A DNA stretch of 7,610 nucleotides from Pontiella desulfatans (GCA_029287275.1 JARFRL010000082.1:1-7610); one strand, 5' to 3'. Numbered from the stretch's first letter, positions 1 to 6,862 are shown. Notes: a model not told the origin generated them from the sequence alone. Program-made: numbers and translations.

Positions 1-2444
1 GTTTTCTGTTGCGGGCGCTGGTTGGGCGCGAGCGCCTCCACCACCACCGGAATTTGGCCGAAGCCGATCCGCGGCGATTCGTTGAGGCCGTAAAGTTTTT
101 GGATCGTCGCGGCGACGACGGGCGGCTGGCCCGCCTCGTAGCGCACCTTGGCGTTGAGGCCGCTTGGCAGCTTGATCCGTTCCGGCGCTTGCTTGTCGAC
201 CAACTCGAGTTGCGCGGCGGACAGCCACGACTTCACCACGTTCCAAACCGCGCGGTCTTTCAAATCGCGCTTGCAAACCGCGCCGAGACAGATCTCCTGA
301 ATCATCGCCCGCCGCGCCTCCTCGTCGATGGCGGGGATGCCGTAATCGGGACAGCCTTCCGCCAAACAATTGACGCGGGCTATCCATTTTTCGACCGCCT
401 CGTCCCATTTATAGAGGCTTAAGCGCCCGGCCAGCACCTCCTCGGCGATGATGACCGCGGCCTGATCGGGATCGACCTCCTGCTTCATGCTGCCGCGCAG
501 CTCCAAACCGCGGAAGGACTTCCAATGCTTCGCGACCACCCGCTTGATGGATGGATCGAACACGGCTTCGACCTTCTCCTCCAAGTCGTCCGGAAACAGC
601 TCGTCGAGCCACGCCTCCTCGATCGCGGTGCAGAGGTTGAGCCGCACCTTCAAATCGCGCCCCTCGATCTCGCGAATCTCGGCGGCGACCACCAGCTCGG
701 AATCGCGCACCACCGAATCGCGGTCCAAATCGCCCGTTCGGCCATGGACCACCTGACAATGCAGCGAGCTTTTGTCGCGGCGTTTCGCGACCTGATCGGA
801 GAACGATAGCAGCACGCACTTTCGCAGATCCTCGTCGATCGGCGCGCGGGTGTTGACGGTCAAGCCTTCCCGTTCCGCGGTTTTCATGAAGCGTTCGTAG
901 AGCGGTTTCACCTGGCGGGCCGCGGCGGCGTGAACGCCCAGCGCGCGGCAGGCCTCGACGCGATAGTTGTTTTCGTCCGCGTAACTCCAGGCCCGCATCA
1001 GCCGCTTGAAATCCGACACGTCGTCCTCGCCCAGCGCGGCGTCGCGTTTGCCGCGGGTTGACGCGCCCTTGTTCCGTTCGAGGATCGAGCGGCCCTGCGT
1101 CAGCGCGGCGATCAGGCAGGCTTGACGCACGCAGCCATATCGCGCGCCCGCCAGCAGCATCCGCGCGTAGCGCGGGTGCATCGGAAACGAAACCATCTTG
1201 CGGCCGGTTTCCGTCAGGACGCCCGCGTGATCCAGCGCGCCGAGATCGGTCAGCAGCGAAAGCGTCCGCGCCAACGATTTCGGGTCGGGGCTTTCCAGCC
1301 ATTCAAAATGTTCCACGTCTTCGACACCGCTCGCCTTGAGCGTCAGCACCACCTCCGCGAGATCGTGCCGGAGAATTTCCGGCAGTTCCTGCATGGGCCG
1401 CGCCACGTGCTCGCGTTCGGTCCAGAGCCGATGGCACGCGCCGGGCGCGGTACGGCCGGCGCGGCCGGTCCGCTGATCCGCCGAGGCGCGGCTGATTCGT
1501 TCGATCAGCAGGGTGTCGATGCCGCGGTTCGGGTCGTAGCGCGCCATCCGCGCCAGCCCCGAGTCGATCACGATCCGCACGCCGTCGATGGTGATCGAGG
1601 TTTCCGCGACGTTGGTCGAGACGACGCATTTGCGTTGAGCGCACTCGCCCACCGCCGCGTCCTGTTGCTGAGGCGGGAGCTCGCCGTGCAACGGCATCAC
1701 CGCGAAGCCGCGGGCGCAGCGTTTGGCGCGGATCGCGTCGACCGTCCGGGAAATCTCGTAGCCGCCCGGCATGAAGACCAGCACGTCGCCCTCGGCGCCC
1801 GATTCGATCGCCTGTTCGAACGCGTCCGCCGCGGCGTCCCACACCCGGTGCTTGTTGAAATCAATCCGCTTCTTCGCGTACGAGATCTCCACCGGAAACA
1901 TACGGCCTTCGCTTTTCAACTCCACGCAGGGCGCGAGGTAGTCGCGCAACGGGCCCGCGTCGAGCGTCGCCGACATCACGATGATCTTCAGGTCCGGCCG
2001 CGTTTCCTGCAACCGAAGGGCGCGGGCGAGCGTGATGTCGCCATGGATGTGCCGCTCGTGAAACTCGTCGAACACGATGGTCGAAACACCGCGTAGTTCC
2101 GGATCGGAAAGGAATTGGCGCAGCAGGATGCCTTCGGTCACGTAGCGGATTCGCGTGCGCGCCGACACGACGGAGTCCATGCGCACTTGGTAGCCCACCA
2201 CGTCGCCCAGCTTTTCGCCGCGTTCGAACGCGACGCGCTTCGCCAACAGCCGCGCCGCCAAGCGCCGGGGCTGTAGCACGACGACTTCGCCCGGGCCCGC
2301 GATCCCACCGTCCAACACCATCCGCGGCACCTGGGTCGATTTGCCCGAACCCGTCGGCGCCTCGATGACGATTCGGTTGCCCTCCGCCAGCGCGGCCGCG
2401 AGCTTCTCGCGCAGTTCGTAAATGGGTAGTTTCTTCGGATCCAT
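1..2444 (-). CDS. hrpB: ATP-dependent RNA helicase HrpB (3' end beyond window)
   Basis: Superfamily 2 DExH-box helicase of the HrpB family; cytoplasmic, ATP-driven, with a poorly defined physiological RNA role. The reading frame is open without a stop from ATG 2444 to the left edge, giving 814 visible residues. Visible motifs are Walker A GSGKST (residues 32-37), motif Ia QPRR (58-61), motif II DEFH (126-129), motif III SAT (158-160), STNVAETS (276-283) and motif VI QRTGRAGR (324-331). DEFH, not DEAH, and the HrpB C-terminal signature (KLPSG at 758-762, YEAGQPP at 769-775) separate it from HrpA. HrpB proteins are usually a little over 800 residues and end some 25-35 residues after the point reached here, so only the tail is missing. 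No alternative ATG, GTG or TTG lies upstream before an in-frame stop at 2520-2522. There is no clear Shine-Dalgarno site. It is divergent from satP with no obvious functional link. Confidence 0.95.
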   Translation of the reverse strand, partial: MDPKKLPIYELREKLAAALAEGNRIVIEAPTGSGKSTQVPRMVLDGGIAGPGEVVVLQPRRLAARLLAKRVAFERGEKLGDVVGYQVRMDSVVSARTRIRYVTEGILLRQFLSDPELRGVSTIVFDEFHERHIHGDITLARALRLQETRPDLKIIVMSATLDAGPLRDYLAPCVELKSEGRMFPVEISYAKKRIDFNKHRVWDAAADAFEQAIESGAEGDVLVFMPGGYEISRTVDAIRAKRCARGFAVMPLHGELPPQQQDAAVGECAQRKCVVSTNVAETSITIDGVRIVIDSGLARMARYDPNRGIDTLLIERISRASADQRTGRAGRTAPGACHRLWTEREHVARPMQELPEILRHDLAEVVLTLKASGVEDVEHFEWLESPDPKSLARTLSLLTDLGALDHAGVLTETGRKMVSFPMHPRYARMLLAGARYGCVRQACLIAALTQGRSILERNKGASTRGKRDAALGEDDVSDFKRLMRAWSYADENNYRVEACRALGVHAAAARQVKPLYERFMKTAEREGLTVNTRAPIDEDLRKCVLLSFSDQVAKRRDKSSLHCQVVHGRTGDLDRDSVVRDSELVVAAEIREIEGRDLKVRLNLCTAIEEAWLDELFPDDLEEKVEAVFDPSIKRVVAKHWKSFRGLELRGSMKQEVDPDQAAVIIAEEVLAGRLSLYKWDEAVEKWIARVNCLAEGCPDYGIPAIDEEARRAMIQEICLGAVCKRDLKDRAVWNVVKSWLSAAQLELVDKQAPERIKLPSGLNAKVRYEAGQPPVVAATIQKLYGLNESPRIGFGQIPVVVEALAPNQRPQQK

Positions 2445-2453
2445 GGACCGGCG

Positions 2454-2482
2454 TTTATAACGAAAACCCGCGGGCGTGGGAA
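2454..2482 (-). promoter_or_regulatory. Candidate hrpB promoter
   Basis: On the minus strand a TTCCCA -35-like hexamer (2482-2477, 4 of 6 consensus bases) lies 17 bases from a TATAAA -10-like hexamer (2459-2454, 5 of 6). Transcription would start around 2447-2445, within a few bases of the hrpB ATG at 2444, giving a nearly leaderless mRNA. That fits the lack of a Shine-Dalgarno site. This is pattern matching to the sigma-70 consensus only. Confidence 0.4.
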
Positions 2483-2521
2483 GGTCGCGGCGCTGAAAGG
2501 TTTTGGAGTTGATGGAACATC

Positions 2522-2579
2522 AGCCTGCCTGACGGACAGCTAATGGCCCGGATACCTTCTCCGCGGCAACCCGGCCATT
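2522..2579. other. Two adjacent potential hairpins in the hrpB-satP divergent region
   Basis: The first hairpin (2522-2541) pairs AGC/GCT, TG/CA and CC/GG around a TGAC loop, with a bulged C at 2525 and a bulged A at 2536. The second (2542-2579) pairs AATGGCC (2542-2548) with GGCCATT (2573-2579), a perfect 7-base inverted repeat around a 24-base interior. The arms abut directly. No T-tract follows immediately in either direction, so a terminator is unlikely. An operator pair or a structured leader are options; I do not recognise a known riboswitch. Function unknown. Confidence 0.35.
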
Positions 2580-2606
2580 TAATGACAATTTTGTATTACA
2601 TATATT
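2578..2606 (+). promoter_or_regulatory. satP: Candidate satP promoter in AT-rich patch
   Basis: The only AT-rich stretch of the window (about 2578-2608) lies upstream of satP. TATATT (2601-2606) matches the sigma-70 -10 consensus at 5 of 6 positions. At 17-base spacing the -35 hexamer is a weak TTTAAT (2578-2583). The better -35-like ATGACA (2582-2587) would leave only 13 bases. A weak -35 suggests activator dependence, as expected for a carbon-source-regulated transporter, but this is inference. The implied leader is about 100 bases. Confidence 0.25.
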
Positions 2607-2639
2607 GTGCCCGTCTTTTCTGTATCTAAGGCTTGGAAG

Positions 2640-2668
2640 GCCGAACGCTTTGCTCTACAACCTTCGGC
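2640..2668 (+). other. Possible hairpin in satP leader
   Basis: GCCGAA (2640-2645) is the exact reverse complement of TTCGGC (2663-2668), with a 17-base loop. It lies in the presumed satP 5' untranslated region, about 50 bases before the ATG. It is short and could be chance in GC-rich DNA. Confidence 0.2.
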
Positions 2669-2703
2669 TCCATCATGGCTTCGGTCGGTAACAACAACCA
2701 GTT

Positions 2704-2708
2704 AAAGG
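2704..2708 (+). promoter_or_regulatory. satP ribosome binding site
   Basis: AAAGG is followed by 8 bases and then ATG at 2717. This site, with the family alignment starting right after the ATG, fixes the satP start. It rules against the in-frame TTG at 2633, which would add 28 unrelated residues. Confidence 0.75.
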
Positions 2709-2716
2709 TTTCAAAC

Positions 2717-3373
2717 ATGACGCAAAAAAACGGCTTGGCCAATCCCGCCCCTCTCGGACTGATGGGTTTCGGTATGACGACGGTTCTGCTCAATATTCAC
2801 AACGCCGGCTTCTTCCCGGAAGTCGGGAGCATGATTCTTGGAATGGGTATTTTCTTTGGCGGGATCGCGCAGATCATCGCCGGGATTCTCGAGTATAAAA
2901 AGGGCAACACGTTCGGCATGACCGCCTTCGTCTCCTACGGTTCCTTCTGGCTGACGCTGGTGGCCATGATCGTCATTCCCAAACTGGGGCTCGCCCCGGA
3001 GCCGCCCCCCGCCTTCGTCGGTTGCTATCTCTTCATGTGGGGCCTCTTCACCGCGCTGATGTACGCGGGGACATTGAAGGCGAACCGCGCGCTGCAATTC
3101 ATCTTTTCCTCGCTGGCCATTCTCTTTTTTCTGCTGGCGCTGGGGCACTGGGTCCCGAAATCCATGGCCCACGCGGTCAAACTGGTCGCCGGCTTCGAAG
3201 GCATCGTCTGCGGCGCCAGCGCGATCTATCTGGCCATGGCGGAGGTGATCAACGAGGCCCATGGCGCGGAAATTCTGCCCATCGGCGAGTATCAGGCCCG
3301 CCAGGCCAAAGCGCGGGAGCGGGCCCTGGCCGCGAACGGCGAGAGCTCCGAGCCCCGCAGTCGCGCCGCGTAG
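2717..3373 (+). CDS. satP: SatP-like acetate/succinate:proton symporter (GPR1/FUN34/YaaH family)
   Basis: Inner-membrane transporter that imports acetate (and succinate in E. coli SatP) with protons. The 218-residue product opens with the family signature NPAPLGL (residues 9-15), followed by GFGMTT. It then carries LEYKKGNTFG (58-67), YGSFWLTL (74-81), GTLK (118-121), CGASAIYLAM (165-174) and LPIGE (187-191). Six hydrophobic segments can be read, at about 12-27, 38-57, 68-88, 100-120, 126-146 and 156-176. E. coli SatP is 188 residues and ends just after LPIGE. This protein continues for 27 residues in a charged tail rich in Ala, Arg, Glu and Gln. Similarity to enterobacterial SatP is high along the whole core. 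The gene is monocistronic, divergent from hrpB and convergent with the FAD oxidoreductase gene. Substrate is inferred from the family. Confidence 0.95.
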   Translation: MTQKNGLANPAPLGLMGFGMTTVLLNIHNAGFFPEVGSMILGMGIFFGGIAQIIAGILEYKKGNTFGMTAFVSYGSFWLTLVAMIVIPKLGLAPEPPPAFVGCYLFMWGLFTALMYAGTLKANRALQFIFSSLAILFFLLALGHWVPKSMAHAVKLVAGFEGIVCGASAIYLAMAEVINEAHGAEILPIGEYQARQAKARERALAANGESSEPRSRAA

Positions 3374-3393
3374 GCCGCGCGGTTGACCCAACG

Positions 3394-4884
3394 TCACCCT
3401 CTCACAAACTTCAACCAGCCTTTCATCAACTTGGCGACGGTTGGAGTGAGGCGGGTTTGGTTGTAGAGGCCCGCGACGCGTTTGATCGCTTCGGACCGGG
3501 TCGGATAGGGATGGATCACCCCGCCGATTTTTCCCAGCCCCATGCCGGCGGCCATGGCGACGGAGATCTCGTTGATCATTTCCCCCGCGTGGGCCGCGAC
3601 GATCGTCGCGCCGAGAATCGTGTCGGTTCCCTTTTTCACGACGACCTTCACGAAGCCTTCGGTATCGCCCTCGGCTTGGGCCCGATCGTTTTCCGCCATT
3701 TCAAACGTATACGAGTCGGTCTCGACGCCCCGCTCTTTCGCGGCGCGCTCATGGACGCCAACGCGCGCGATTTCCGGGTCGGTGTAGGTGCACCACGCCA
3801 TGTTGACCGCGGAGAGTTTTTTCCTTCCACCAAACAGCGCGTTCTGGATGACGATCTGGGCGGCGACGTCGGCCGCGTGGGTGAACTTCCATTGCATGCA
3901 GCAGTCGCCCGCGGCGTAAATCTTCGGATTGCTGGTTCGCAGGTGGTCGTTCACCGCGACGCCGTTCCGCGCGTCGTATTCCACCCCCGCGGCCTCGAGC
4001 CCCAGATCCTCGACGTTCGGAACGTGGCCCATGCCGACCAGAATCTGGTCGCCCTCCACCGTCGACGCGACGCCGTTTTGAGCCAAGTGAACCCTTTTCA
4101 GCGCTCCGTCCGACGAAACCTTCTCGACCATCGAGTCGAGCAACACTTCGATTCCGTCGCGGCGAAACGCTTCCGCCAGAATGGCCGACGCCTCCGGATC
4201 CTCGCGCGGCAAAAAGCGCGCCTTTTCGACGATGGTTACCTGCGAGCCGAGCCGCCGGAACGCCTGGGCCAGCTCGCATCCGATCGGCCCGCCGCCGAGC
4301 ACGATCAGGTGTTTCGGACGTTCGGTCAGGTTGAAGACCGTTTCGTTGGTGAGGAACCCCGCGGCTTCCAACCCCGCGATATCGGGGTGGAGCGCCCGCG
4401 CGCCGGTGGTGATGACGGCTTTCTTGAATTTGATCGCGCGGCCGCCGACCTCGATCACGTCGCGGCCGGTGAAGCGCCCCTCGCCTAAAAACACATCCAC
4501 GCCTTTTTCGGTGTAGCGCGCGGCGGAATCGTTCGCGCTGATGTCGGCGCGGATTTTCCGGAGCCGCTCCATGACGCGGGAGAAGTCCGGCGCGGTTCCT
4601 GATTTCGCGGCGAGGCGCGCGGCGGCGATCAGCGCCTTGGAGGGCACGCAACCCACGTTCAGGCAGTCGCCGCCCATCAGATGCCGCTCGATCAGCGCGA
4701 CCTTTCCTCCGAGCCCCGCGGTGCCGATCGCGGAAATGAGCCCCGCGGTACCGGCGCCGATCGCGACGAGGTTGTAGGTTCCGTCGGGCGTCGGGTTTTC
4801 CCAATCGTCCGGGTGGACGTTGGCGACCAAGCGTTGGTTGTGTTCGTCCATCGGCGCGGGTTGAACGTTCCATTCCTCAGTCAT
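3394..4884 (-). CDS. MerA/dihydrolipoamide dehydrogenase-like FAD disulfide oxidoreductase
   Basis: Class I pyridine nucleotide-disulfide oxidoreductase, 496 residues, cytoplasmic. Domains in order are: N-terminal FAD Rossmann GAGTAG (residues 43-48), redox-active disulfide in GGDCLNVGCVPSK (Cys74 and Cys79), NAD(P)-binding GGGPIG (197-202), second FAD motif YAAGDC (323-328), and a dimerisation domain with HPYPTRSE (458-465). Glu220 after the second strand of the nucleotide fold suggests NADH. The residue before PT, histidine in lipoamide dehydrogenase, is Tyr460, as in mercuric reductases. The N-terminal NmerA domain and C-terminal cysteine pair of true MerA are absent, so mercury reduction is doubtful. 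An unusual Cys-Cys pair occupies 328-329. ATG 4884 is chosen because it has a good Shine-Dalgarno site; an upstream ATG at 4926 lies deeper in the preceding gene. It overlaps the TVP38 gene by 8 bases and is last in the operon. Substrate unknown. Confidence 0.92.
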   Translation of the reverse strand: MTEEWNVQPAPMDEHNQRLVANVHPDDWENPTPDGTYNLVAIGAGTAGLISAIGTAGLGGKVALIERHLMGGDCLNVGCVPSKALIAAARLAAKSGTAPDFSRVMERLRKIRADISANDSAARYTEKGVDVFLGEGRFTGRDVIEVGGRAIKFKKAVITTGARALHPDIAGLEAAGFLTNETVFNLTERPKHLIVLGGGPIGCELAQAFRRLGSQVTIVEKARFLPREDPEASAILAEAFRRDGIEVLLDSMVEKVSSDGALKRVHLAQNGVASTVEGDQILVGMGHVPNVEDLGLEAAGVEYDARNGVAVNDHLRTSNPKIYAAGDCCMQWKFTHAADVAAQIVIQNALFGGRKKLSAVNMAWCTYTDPEIARVGVHERAAKERGVETDSYTFEMAENDRAQAEGDTEGFVKVVVKKGTDTILGATIVAAHAGEMINEISVAMAAGMGLGKIGGVIHPYPTRSEAIKRVAGLYNQTRLTPTVAKLMKGWLKFVRG

Positions 4885-5572
4885 CGATTTTCTCCGACAG
4901 GGCTTTTTTGGCGATCTTCGTGACATAGACGGTGACCCACGCCGTGGCGAGGAACGCGACGATGTTGATGGTCCAGCGCGCGGTCGACGGCGCGTCCGCG
5001 GTTTCGGCGCCGACGCTCGCGAGGTCGCCGGCGAGCGAGCCGATATAGACGTACATCACCGTGCCGGGCATCATGCCGATCCACGACGCGAGCACGTATT
5101 CCTTGAGCGTGACGCGGGTGAGCCCGTAGGCGTAGTTCAGCAGGTTGAAGGAAAAGACGGGCGACAAGCGCGTGAGGCCAACGATCCGCCAGCCCTCGTC
5201 CGCCACCGCGTTGTCGATGGTGGTGAAGCGCGCGTTGCCGGCGATCTTTTTCGCGATCCAGTCGCGCGCGAAATAGCGCCCGACCAAAAACGCCGCCGTC
5301 GCGCCGAGGACGGACGAAATGGAAACCAGGACGGAGCCGGTGACGACGCCGTAGATCGCGCCCGCTCCCAACGTCAGCAGCGAACCGGGAATGAAAAAAA
5401 CGCAGGCGAACACGTAGAGCGCCGCGAAAACCGCCATGCCCGCCGGACCAAGCCCCTCGATCCACGCCAACGCGGCCGCGACGCGTTGTTGCAGGTCGAG
5501 ATATCTTCCGGCCAACACCAGCGCCGCGACCACCAGCGCCGCGATCACCAGCGGCTTGATCCATTTTTTCAT
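4877..5572 (-). CDS. TVP38/TMEM64 family membrane protein (SNARE-associated/VTT domain)
   Basis: Integral inner-membrane protein of 231 residues. The VTT domain (formerly 'SNARE-associated Golgi protein', related to DedA) shows as FIPGSLLTLGAGAIYG (60-75), GRYFARDW (98-105) and RLSPVFSFNLLNYAYG (135-150). The second proline usual in the last motif is Ser141. Hydrophobic spans lie at about 8-24, 45-65, 70-97, 160-182 and 200-219, with a possible re-entrant loop near 60-75. DedA/VTT relatives move lipids or ions across membranes; the substrate here is unknown. ATG 5572 is preferred over an in-frame ATG at 5680: the latter would add 36 Arg/Pro-rich residues overlapping the upstream gene. It starts 10 bases after the peroxiredoxin-like gene and ends inside the FAD oxidoreductase gene. 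Proteins fusing these two domains are known in other bacteria, which suggests a shared function. Confidence 0.92.
   Translation of the reverse strand: MKKWIKPLVIAALVVAALVLAGRYLDLQQRVAAALAWIEGLGPAGMAVFAALYVFACVFFIPGSLLTLGAGAIYGVVTGSVLVSISSVLGATAAFLVGRYFARDWIAKKIAGNARFTTIDNAVADEGWRIVGLTRLSPVFSFNLLNYAYGLTRVTLKEYVLASWIGMMPGTVMYVYIGSLAGDLASVGAETADAPSTARWTINIVAFLATAWVTVYVTKIAKKALSEKIDD
4891..4895 (-). promoter_or_regulatory. Ribosome binding site of the FAD oxidoreductase
   Basis: On the minus strand GGAGA sits 6-7 bases before ATG 4884, inside the last codons of the TVP38/TMEM64 gene. It decides the start and supports translational coupling across the 8-base overlap. Confidence 0.7.
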
Positions 5573-5579
5573 CAGCCGA

Positions 5580-5584
5580 TCCTT
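5580..5584 (-). promoter_or_regulatory. Ribosome binding site of the TVP38 gene
   Basis: AAGGA on the minus strand overlaps the TAA stop of the peroxiredoxin-like gene (5585-5583) and lies 7 bases before ATG 5572. It fixes the start at 5572 and suggests that terminating ribosomes reinitiate. Confidence 0.65.
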
Positions 5585-6179
5585 AGGGCGTGTCGGCTTC
5601 GACCGCGGCTTTCGCGGCGGCAAGGAGCGCGGCCGGCTCGAGCCGAACTTTGTAGTCGGGATTCGAGTACGCGAAATCAATCACGCCGTCGGTTCCGACC
5701 AGAAACACGGAAGGCACCGGCAACAGGTGGTGCGCCTCGCCCGACGCGGCCTCGAGATCGATGCCGTACCCTTCGTATTTCTTGATGGTGGCCGCGTCGA
5801 CCTCGAACGCGATGCCGAACGCCTTCGCGGCATCCATGGACGAGTCGGACAGCAGCGTGTAGGTCATCGCGCCCTTTTCCAGGCTTTCTTTCATTTTCGA
5901 GGGTTGGTCCGGACTGATCGCGAGGATTCGATAGCCCAGCGCGCGCAATTCCGGCTCCGCCTCCTGAAGCTGGGCCAGATGCGTGTTGCAATACGGGCAC
6001 CAACCGCCGCGGTAGTAAATGACCGCGAGGCGCTGTTCCCTCGCCGCCGCGGTCAGGTCGAAGCTCTCGCCGTCGACGGTTTTCAGCGGGCCAGCGGGAA
6101 TCGACTCTCCAGCCGCGAGCGGTTTCGCGTCGGCGATGACCGCGACGGCGCACAGCGCGAGCAGGGTTCGTTTAATCAT
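5583..6179 (-). CDS. Exported peroxiredoxin-like (AhpC/TSA, thioredoxin-fold) protein
   Basis: 198 residues. An N-terminal Sec signal (MIKR, then a hydrophobic core to about residue 16, likely cut after ADA at 18) predicts a periplasmic location. A Cys at residue 10 lies in the core, but the preceding LAL does not form a good lipobox. The mature part has a thioredoxin fold of the peroxiredoxin-like class: RGGWCPYC (57-64; Cys61 and Cys64), LAISPDQ (86-92), and a candidate cis-proline region LLPVPSVFLVG (152-162, probably Pro156). The canonical peroxiredoxin PxxxTxxC is not present; GGWC replaces it and a CxxC pair is formed, as in the PRX-like subfamily. Peroxide or disulfide reduction is inferred, and the substrate is unknown. 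ATG 6179 has AGGAG 6 bases upstream. It overlaps the stop of the DUF547 gene by 4 bases (ATGA), a classic coupled junction. Confidence 0.88.
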   Translation of the reverse strand: MIKRTLLALCAVAVIADAKPLAAGESIPAGPLKTVDGESFDLTAAAREQRLAVIYYRGGWCPYCNTHLAQLQEAEPELRALGYRILAISPDQPSKMKESLEKGAMTYTLLSDSSMDAAKAFGIAFEVDAATIKKYEGYGIDLEAASGEAHHLLPVPSVFLVGTDGVIDFAYSNPDYKVRLEPAALLAAAKAAVEADTP

Positions 6180-6862
6180 GGGTCTCTCCTATTTTGTTCG
6201 TTCAACGACCAGTCATATGCCTGGTACTTGATTTTCAGATTGAAAACGTCGCGGCCGGAATAGGTTTGAATGAAAGCGGGCACGGAATCGAAATCCTTTT
6301 TGAACCACTTGAAGATCCGGGAGACATAGGCGGTGTCGCCCTCGACGCGGAAGCGGTCGGGCCGCGCCAGGAAATCGCGTGATTGATCGGTCAGCTGTTG
6401 CTCAAGCCGCGCGCCGACGTAGGGTTCGTTTCGCAGCTTGGGGCAACTCCGCGCCGCGCAGACCAGCGCCATGTGAATCCGCGGCTCCTGAAATTCCTTC
6501 CGTAGAATCTCGTGCTCGATTTCGTCGAGCGTTCGGTCTTCCCCCAACACGGGCACCTTGAGTCTCGTCCACGCGCCGCGGATTTCGCGGATGCCTTCCG
6601 TGGGATAATGATCGATGATCACCTGCAGCGTGCGGGCGTTGTAGGCGTTGATCCAAAACGCGATCCAGTCCGCCTCGACCCAACCGGTGGCGTCGGGATT
6701 TTCCAGCGTGCGGACGTACGCGTCGAGCGGCGCGCGGGCGGCTTTCAACGCGGCGTAGTTCACCATGCCGTGCTCGTCGACGTGCTCGCTCAGCACCGCG
6801 GCGTAATCCGCCCGCGCGGCGAACGCGGTCGCGAGCAACAGGATGAGCGCCAGGATTTTCAT
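6176..6862 (-). CDS. Exported DUF547 family protein
   Basis: 228 residues with a clear Sec signal (MKIL followed by a hydrophobic core, probable cleavage after ARA at 18), hence periplasmic. The conserved DUF547 blocks are all present: WIAFWINAYNA (66-76), RIHMALVCAARSCP (128-141, with Cys135 and Cys140), RIFKWFKKDF (182-191) and YDWSLN (216-221). The length is normal for a stand-alone DUF547 protein. Biochemical function is unknown; FWINxYN and the conserved Arg/His/Cys positions look enzymatic or ligand-binding, but this is inference. ATG 6862 is preceded by GGAGG (6870-6866) at only 3 bases, within the 13-base gap after the radical SAM gene. The stop overlaps the start of the peroxiredoxin-like gene by 4 bases. 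Confidence 0.92.
   Translation of the reverse strand: MKILALILLLATAFAARADYAAVLSEHVDEHGMVNYAALKAARAPLDAYVRTLENPDATGWVEADWIAFWINAYNARTLQVIIDHYPTEGIREIRGAWTRLKVPVLGEDRTLDEIEHEILRKEFQEPRIHMALVCAARSCPKLRNEPYVGARLEQQLTDQSRDFLARPDRFRVEGDTAYVSRIFKWFKKDFDSVPAFIQTYSGRDVFNLKIKYQAYDWSLNEQNRRDP

Noticed and set aside
409..1842. Two minus-strand open frames (409-1302 and 1303-1842) inside hrpB, which might suggest a broken helicase
   Set aside because: They are in a different frame from hrpB. The hrpB frame was checked codon by codon from 2444 to the edge and has no stop, so the gene is intact.
1122..2096. A 324-codon plus-strand open frame antisense to hrpB (and a similar one at 9-422)
   Set aside because: Both use the exact complementary codons of hrpB and encode Arg/His-rich sequence with no family resemblance; the helicase motifs on the other strand are unambiguous.
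2633..2716. TTG at 2633 as start of satP
   Set aside because: It adds 28 residues absent from the family, while ATG 2717 has AAAGG 8 bases upstream and begins just before the conserved NPAPLGL.
3366..3382. CCGCG/CGCGG hairpin at the convergent satP-oxidoreductase junction as a terminator
   Set aside because: The stem is only 5 bases, partly inside satP, and no T-tract follows on either strand. The 20-base gap holds no convincing intrinsic terminator.
2711..3397. A 228-codon minus-strand open frame opposite satP
   Set aside because: Low-complexity polar translation, no family match, antisense to a clear membrane transporter.
3022..4488. A 488-codon plus-strand open frame across the end of satP and antisense to the FAD oxidoreductase
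   Set aside because: It is the complement of a strongly supported gene in GC-rich DNA. Its translation is Arg/His/Asp-rich with no recognisable domain or membrane pattern.
3394..4884. A mercury-resistance (mer) operon
   Set aside because: No merR, merT or merP is visible in this window, and the enzyme lacks NmerA and the C-terminal vicinal cysteines needed for Hg(II) delivery.
4885..5680. Longer N-termini for the oxidoreductase (ATG 4926) and the TVP38 protein (ATG 5680)
   Set aside because: Both extensions are Arg/Lys/Pro-rich, overlap the preceding gene, and are replaced by downstream ATGs with good Shine-Dalgarno sites at 4884 and 5572.
6141..6179. Lipoprotein signal on the peroxiredoxin-like protein (Cys10)
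   Set aside because: The residues before Cys10 are LAL; the -1 position should be Gly, Ala or Ser, and the Cys lies too early in the hydrophobic core. An ordinary Sec signal fits better.
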